Shown here one piece after another: positions 4,956-6,810 of a DNA stretch of 6,810 nucleotides. Both the position numbers and the translations under genes were made by a program. The stretch is from Elusimicrobia bacterium RBG_16_66_12. Lineage in GTDB: Bacteria; Elusimicrobiota; Elusimicrobia; UBA1565; UBA9628. The notes under the pieces were generated by a model. It made no database searches and had not been told where the DNA came from. It worked only from the letters and a program-made list of their open reading frames with translations. Location: NCBI GenBank assembly GCA_001800005.1, contig MGUL01000031.1, positions 310-7,119 of the forward strand. Reading direction: 5' to 3'. The stretch's first letter is position 1. Each line of letters starts with the position of its first letter.

Positions 4956-5296
4956 GCGTCTTCAAGTGGATCGGAATCATCTTCGGCACGCTGGCGATCG
5001 GCGCCGGAGGCCTCTTCGTCGCACGCAAGATGCTCGGCTCGCCGATGACCGGAACCGAAACGATGCCGAACGGCCGGATCGTCGCGTGGCAGATCATCGC
5101 ACCGGTCGGGCCTCCGGCGACCTGGATCGTCAAGGTCGGCCTTGGCGCCAATCTTATGAGCCAGGTGGGCGAGCCCCATGCAAGCGATGCCCTTGCGCGT
5201 GTGGCCCTCGAGGCCGAGCTCGCCCGCCTCCGACTCTCGCAGGTGCCGCGCGTGGGCGCCCAGAACGACCCGCGCAAGCCAGGCGAGGCGGCATGA
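4952..5296 (+). CDS. Small single-span membrane protein, 114 aa
   Basis: ATG 4952 overlaps the upstream stop (ATGA), with AAGG (4941-4944) seven bases upstream. An N-terminal membrane span covers about residues 6-24 (WIGIIFGTLAIGAGGLFVA), followed by Arg-Lys. Then come a short beta-like part (RIVAWQIIAPVG at 42-53, TWIVKVGLG at 57-65) and an Ala/Leu/Glu/Arg amphipathic helix (78-97). The tail is polar. There is no Cys and no lipobox. I recognise no family. The shape, one span plus a small folded part, fits a phage internal-membrane protein or an assembly protein in the host membrane. It overlaps the next gene by ATGA at 5293-5296. Confidence 0.7.
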   Translation: MSVFKWIGIIFGTLAIGAGGLFVARKMLGSPMTGTETMPNGRIVAWQIIAPVGPPATWIVKVGLGANLMSQVGEPHASDALARVALEAELARLRLSQVPRVGAQNDPRKPGEAA

Positions 5297-5571
5297 AACC
5301 CGCGGTGCTCCTCGCGTTCTCCCTTGGCGCCCTCGCCGCTGGCGCGATCTTCACCACGATCGGAACGCTTCTAATCCTCCGAGAGAAGCGGGGGGCGATC
5401 GCCGCTCCGGATCCGATGATCGGGACCGCTGCGATCCCGATCGTGCCGACCGCGACCACCTCGAGCTCGCCGACGATCCCGACCGCGACCGCCTCGAGCT
5501 CACCATGGGCGCATCCATCGACCAACGCGCCGGGCTTTCGCGGGGCCTCAACTGGCTTTGCAGGGGGATGA
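5293..5571 (+). CDS. Small membrane protein with Ser/Thr/Pro-rich tail, 92 aa
   Basis: ATG 5293 shares ATGA with the preceding stop. Residues 5-30 form a hydrophobic span or signal-anchor (VLLAFSLGALAAGAIFTTIG, then TLLIL) ended by REKR. The remaining 60 residues are Ala/Ser/Thr/Pro-rich and probably disordered, with an 11-residue near-repeat (PTATTSSSP, then PTATASSSP). The positive charges after the span favour a cytoplasmic or virion-interior tail by the positive-inside rule, but the composition also suits an exposed flexible tail. By size it could be a filamentous-phage coat protein, though inovirus coats rarely have such a tail. No family is recognised. Confidence 0.65.
   Translation: MKPAVLLAFSLGALAAGAIFTTIGTLLILREKRGAIAAPDPMIGTAAIPIVPTATTSSSPTIPTATASSSPWAHPSTNAPGFRGASTGFAGG
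5446..5504 (+). repeat. Imperfect 26-base direct repeat, period 33
   Basis: Bases 5446-5471 recur at 5479-5504 with two changes (A to G and G to A). The period of 33 bases keeps the reading frame and duplicates 11 codons of the Ser/Thr/Pro tail of the 92-aa membrane protein. It looks like a recent in-frame duplication. Confidence 0.55.
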
Positions 5572-5572
5572 A

Positions 5573-6124
5573 TTGGATCCGTGGGCGCTTCCGACCGATG
5601 GGACGCACGCGCCAGCCGAGATCGGCCGCGCGCTGCGATCGATCGGCTATGAGGTGAGCGCTCGAGGGGCGAGGCCCTGGCGCCTCCTCCCGAGGGACCG
5701 GATCGAGATCGCAGCCTTCCGCGGGGACTACCATCGCGCCCTCGCGCATCCTCTCGCCGACGAAGCGATGCCGCGCGAGCTCGGGGACGCGGGCGGGCTC
5801 ACATCCGAGACCATCGCCGCGATCGGGTGGGCCTCGAGGCATCGTCCGCGGTGGGCGATGATCTCGGAGCCCAAGATCCAATGTTGCGAGGAGTGCCATT
5901 TTGCGTGGGAGGAGGAGGAGATCCTCCCCTACCTCTCGCAGCCTCTCGCAGCCAAGATCAGACGCGAGCACGCAGCCTTGCTCGAGGCGCCCTCGCATGA
6001 GGCGATCGAGCGCCACGCGGCGAGGGAGCGCGTGGACTACCTCGAGGCGGGTGTCCCGGATCGCCTGATCCGTGCGATGGATGCGGATCACCGCGCGATG
6101 CGGCGAAAGAGGATGTCCGCATGA
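5573..6124 (+). CDS. His/Cys/Glu-rich helical protein, possible hemerythrin/HHE-like metal binder
   Basis: I choose TTG 5573 because AGGGGG (5562-5567) sits five bases before it; an in-frame TTG at 5558 would add five residues. The product is 183 aa and soluble. Its C-terminal half is helical and reads CCEECHFAWEEEEILPYL (104-121), then KIRREHAALL (128-137) and HEAIERHAARERVDYLEAG (142-160). The HxxxE at His109/Glu113, the EH at His133 and the HxxxE at His148/Glu152, with a Pro-Tyr-Leu end to the first helix, recall hemerythrin-like HHE domains. The cysteine group 104/105/108 next to His109 is not typical of them and could bind zinc instead. Hemerythrin similarity is my inference from spacing. 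The gene sits within the membrane-protein run and overlaps the next gene by ATGA. Confidence 0.65.
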   Translation: MDPWALPTDGTHAPAEIGRALRSIGYEVSARGARPWRLLPRDRIEIAAFRGDYHRALAHPLADEAMPRELGDAGGLTSETIAAIGWASRHRPRWAMISEPKIQCCEECHFAWEEEEILPYLSQPLAAKIRREHAALLEAPSHEAIERHAARERVDYLEAGVPDRLIRAMDADHRAMRRKRMSA

Positions 6125-6747
6125 GCGCCGAACTCCCCCCGATCAACTGGCCGACACGCAACGCGGCGGAATTCGTCGAAGCGGTGCAAGATTATTACGT
6201 GCGCAAGCCCGGCAACGCGACGCCGCGCAAGCTCCTCCCGCTCCTCGCGTTTCTTGACGACATCGCAGACCAGGCGGACGACGCCGCTCCGGAGCTCCTC
6301 GATGTCGGGATCCGTGTGACGATCAAGGGCTGGCGAGGGCGCTCCTCGAGCTACCGCGCCCAGCTAGCCGCCGCGCACGCCATCGACCCGGACGACGGAC
6401 GACCGATCGCCGCTGGCGTCATCGGTCCGCTCCTCCTCGGCTGGTACGAGGACCGGCCGCAACAATCGACCCTCGACGCGGTGACGCCGATCCAGGCCGC
6501 CCACATGGCGGAGGCTGCGACGGAAGCGATGGCCGATGCGTGGGCGAAGCTCGGAGACGAGCTCACCTCCGCCGCGAAGGACACCGCGGAGGGAGCGGCC
6601 GGAGCCGCCTCCGCGGGGGCCGATGTCGTCGCATGGATCGCCGACCCGGATCACCGCTGGCGCCTGGCGATCGTCCCCGCCGGTCTCGCGGTGGTCGCCG
6701 GGATCGGGATCGGGATCGCCGTCGCCGTTCGGAGGGCGACGGCATGA
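6121..6747 (+). CDS. Tail-anchored membrane protein, 208 aa, unknown function
   Basis: ATG 6121 overlaps the preceding stop, with AAAGAGGA (6106-6113) seven bases upstream. Residues 1-125 look like a soluble helical domain (EFVEAVQDYYVRK at 18-30, LLPLLAFLDDIADQ at 38-51). A long Ala-rich amphipathic helix follows (126-168). One C-terminal membrane span covers about 182-203 (LAIVPAGLAVVAGIGIGIAV) and ends in VRRATA. A C-terminal anchor of this kind places the bulk of the protein in the cytoplasm or between membrane and capsid. There is no signal peptide and no nucleotide-binding P-loop, so it is not a packaging ATPase or a Zot-like protein. No family is recognised. The stop overlaps the next start. 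Confidence 0.7.
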   Translation: MSAELPPINWPTRNAAEFVEAVQDYYVRKPGNATPRKLLPLLAFLDDIADQADDAAPELLDVGIRVTIKGWRGRSSSYRAQLAAAHAIDPDDGRPIAAGVIGPLLLGWYEDRPQQSTLDAVTPIQAAHMAEAATEAMADAWAKLGDELTSAAKDTAEGAAGAASAGADVVAWIADPDHRWRLAIVPAGLAVVAGIGIGIAVAVRRATA

Positions 6748-6810
6748 GCGCGCTACTTGTCGCCGCGACGGTCGGAGGGATCGTCATCGGCATCATCGCG
6801 GTCGAAGCTG
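6744..6810 (+). CDS. 5' end of a further membrane protein, cut by the window edge
   Basis: ATG 6744 overlaps the upstream TGA, with GGAGGG (6731-6736) seven bases before it, a strong ribosome binding site. The 22 visible residues start with a membrane span (LLVAATVGGIVIGIIAV). The gene continues past 6810, so its size and function cannot be judged. Confidence 0.65.
   Translation, partial: MSALLVAATVGGIVIGIIAVEA

Larger units (their letters stand above)
1..6810. mobile_element. Segment of a candidate small rolling-circle phage, prophage or phage-like plasmid
   Basis: The window joins a Rep_trans-type initiator, a terminator and hairpin-rich control region, a single opposite-strand gene, and a plus-strand operon that starts with a soluble beta-rich protein and continues with small single-span membrane proteins. 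Four operon junctions are ATGA overlaps. This layout is typical of small phages that replicate by rolling circle. I see no integrase, transposase, terminase, portal, tail, Zot or packaging ATPase gene, no tRNA and no attachment-site duplication. The class (internal-membrane icosahedral or filamentous) and the state (free or integrated) are therefore open. The phage reading is inference; the initiator and the membrane-protein run are seen directly. Confidence 0.5.

Noticed and set aside
5351..6091. Minus-strand 246-codon open frame opposite the HHE-like gene
   Set aside because: It spans two plus-strand genes, is rich in Arg and Pro, and reads as a shadow of high-GC codon use.
6121..6747. Zot-like or packaging ATPase role for the tail-anchored protein
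   Set aside because: There is no P-loop GxxxxGK[ST] motif in the 208 residues, and the membrane span is at the far C-terminus.
1..6810. Abundant GATC, CTCGAG and GAGCTC sites as a possible functional signal
   Set aside because: Frequent codon pairs such as CTC-GAG, GAG-CTC and GAT-CGC explain them, and they are spread through all genes. They only suggest that there is no strong avoidance of these palindromes.
1..6810. CRISPR array, tRNA, dif-like Xer site or integrase
   Set aside because: I found no regularly spaced repeats, no cloverleaf-like sequence, no recognisable dif-type motif and no recombinase gene on either strand.

Overview
This is a GC-rich window, judged by eye to be about two-thirds G+C, with strong C/G third-position codon bias. 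It reads as part of a small rolling-circle-replicating bacteriophage, prophage or phage-like plasmid from a high-GC bacterium. Gram-negative or Myxococcota-like codon style is only an impression, and the host cannot be fixed from the sequence. I see no tRNA, rRNA, CRISPR array, transposase, integrase or attachment site.

Layout. Bases 1-198 hold the 3' end of a plus-strand gene. It is followed by a control region (199-623) with a strong intrinsic terminator (247-288), a 19-base palindrome (311-329), a 9-bp stem-loop (523-549), a possible small minus-strand gene (367-576) and promoter-like sequences. From 624 to 2330 runs a replication initiation protein with the motifs of the Rep_trans family (pT181 RepC and phage Rep type). 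A minus-strand gene of unknown function (2119-3315) meets it tail to tail with a 212-base overlap. A short divergent gap (3316-3397) then precedes a plus-strand block that continues past the end of the window.

The plus-strand block contains a 125-aa protein; a 172-aa beta-rich, coat-like protein with a good ribosome binding site and a stem-loop behind it; a membrane-anchored protein with a Pro/Thr linker and a peptidoglycan-binding-like domain; two more small single-span membrane proteins; a His/Cys/Glu-rich helical protein faintly like hemerythrin/HHE domains; a tail-anchored membrane protein; and the start of another membrane protein. Four of these junctions are ATGA stop/start overlaps, so they probably form one translationally coupled operon.

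Interpretation. A Rep_trans initiator beside a coat-like beta protein, a likely wall-binding protein and a run of small membrane proteins suggests a tailless phage. One with an internal membrane (the FLiP/PM2/tectivirus lifestyle) fits best, and a filamentous phage is the main alternative. No packaging ATPase, Zot-like protein, portal, terminase or tail gene is visible, so this assignment is inference. The deciding genes probably lie just outside the window.
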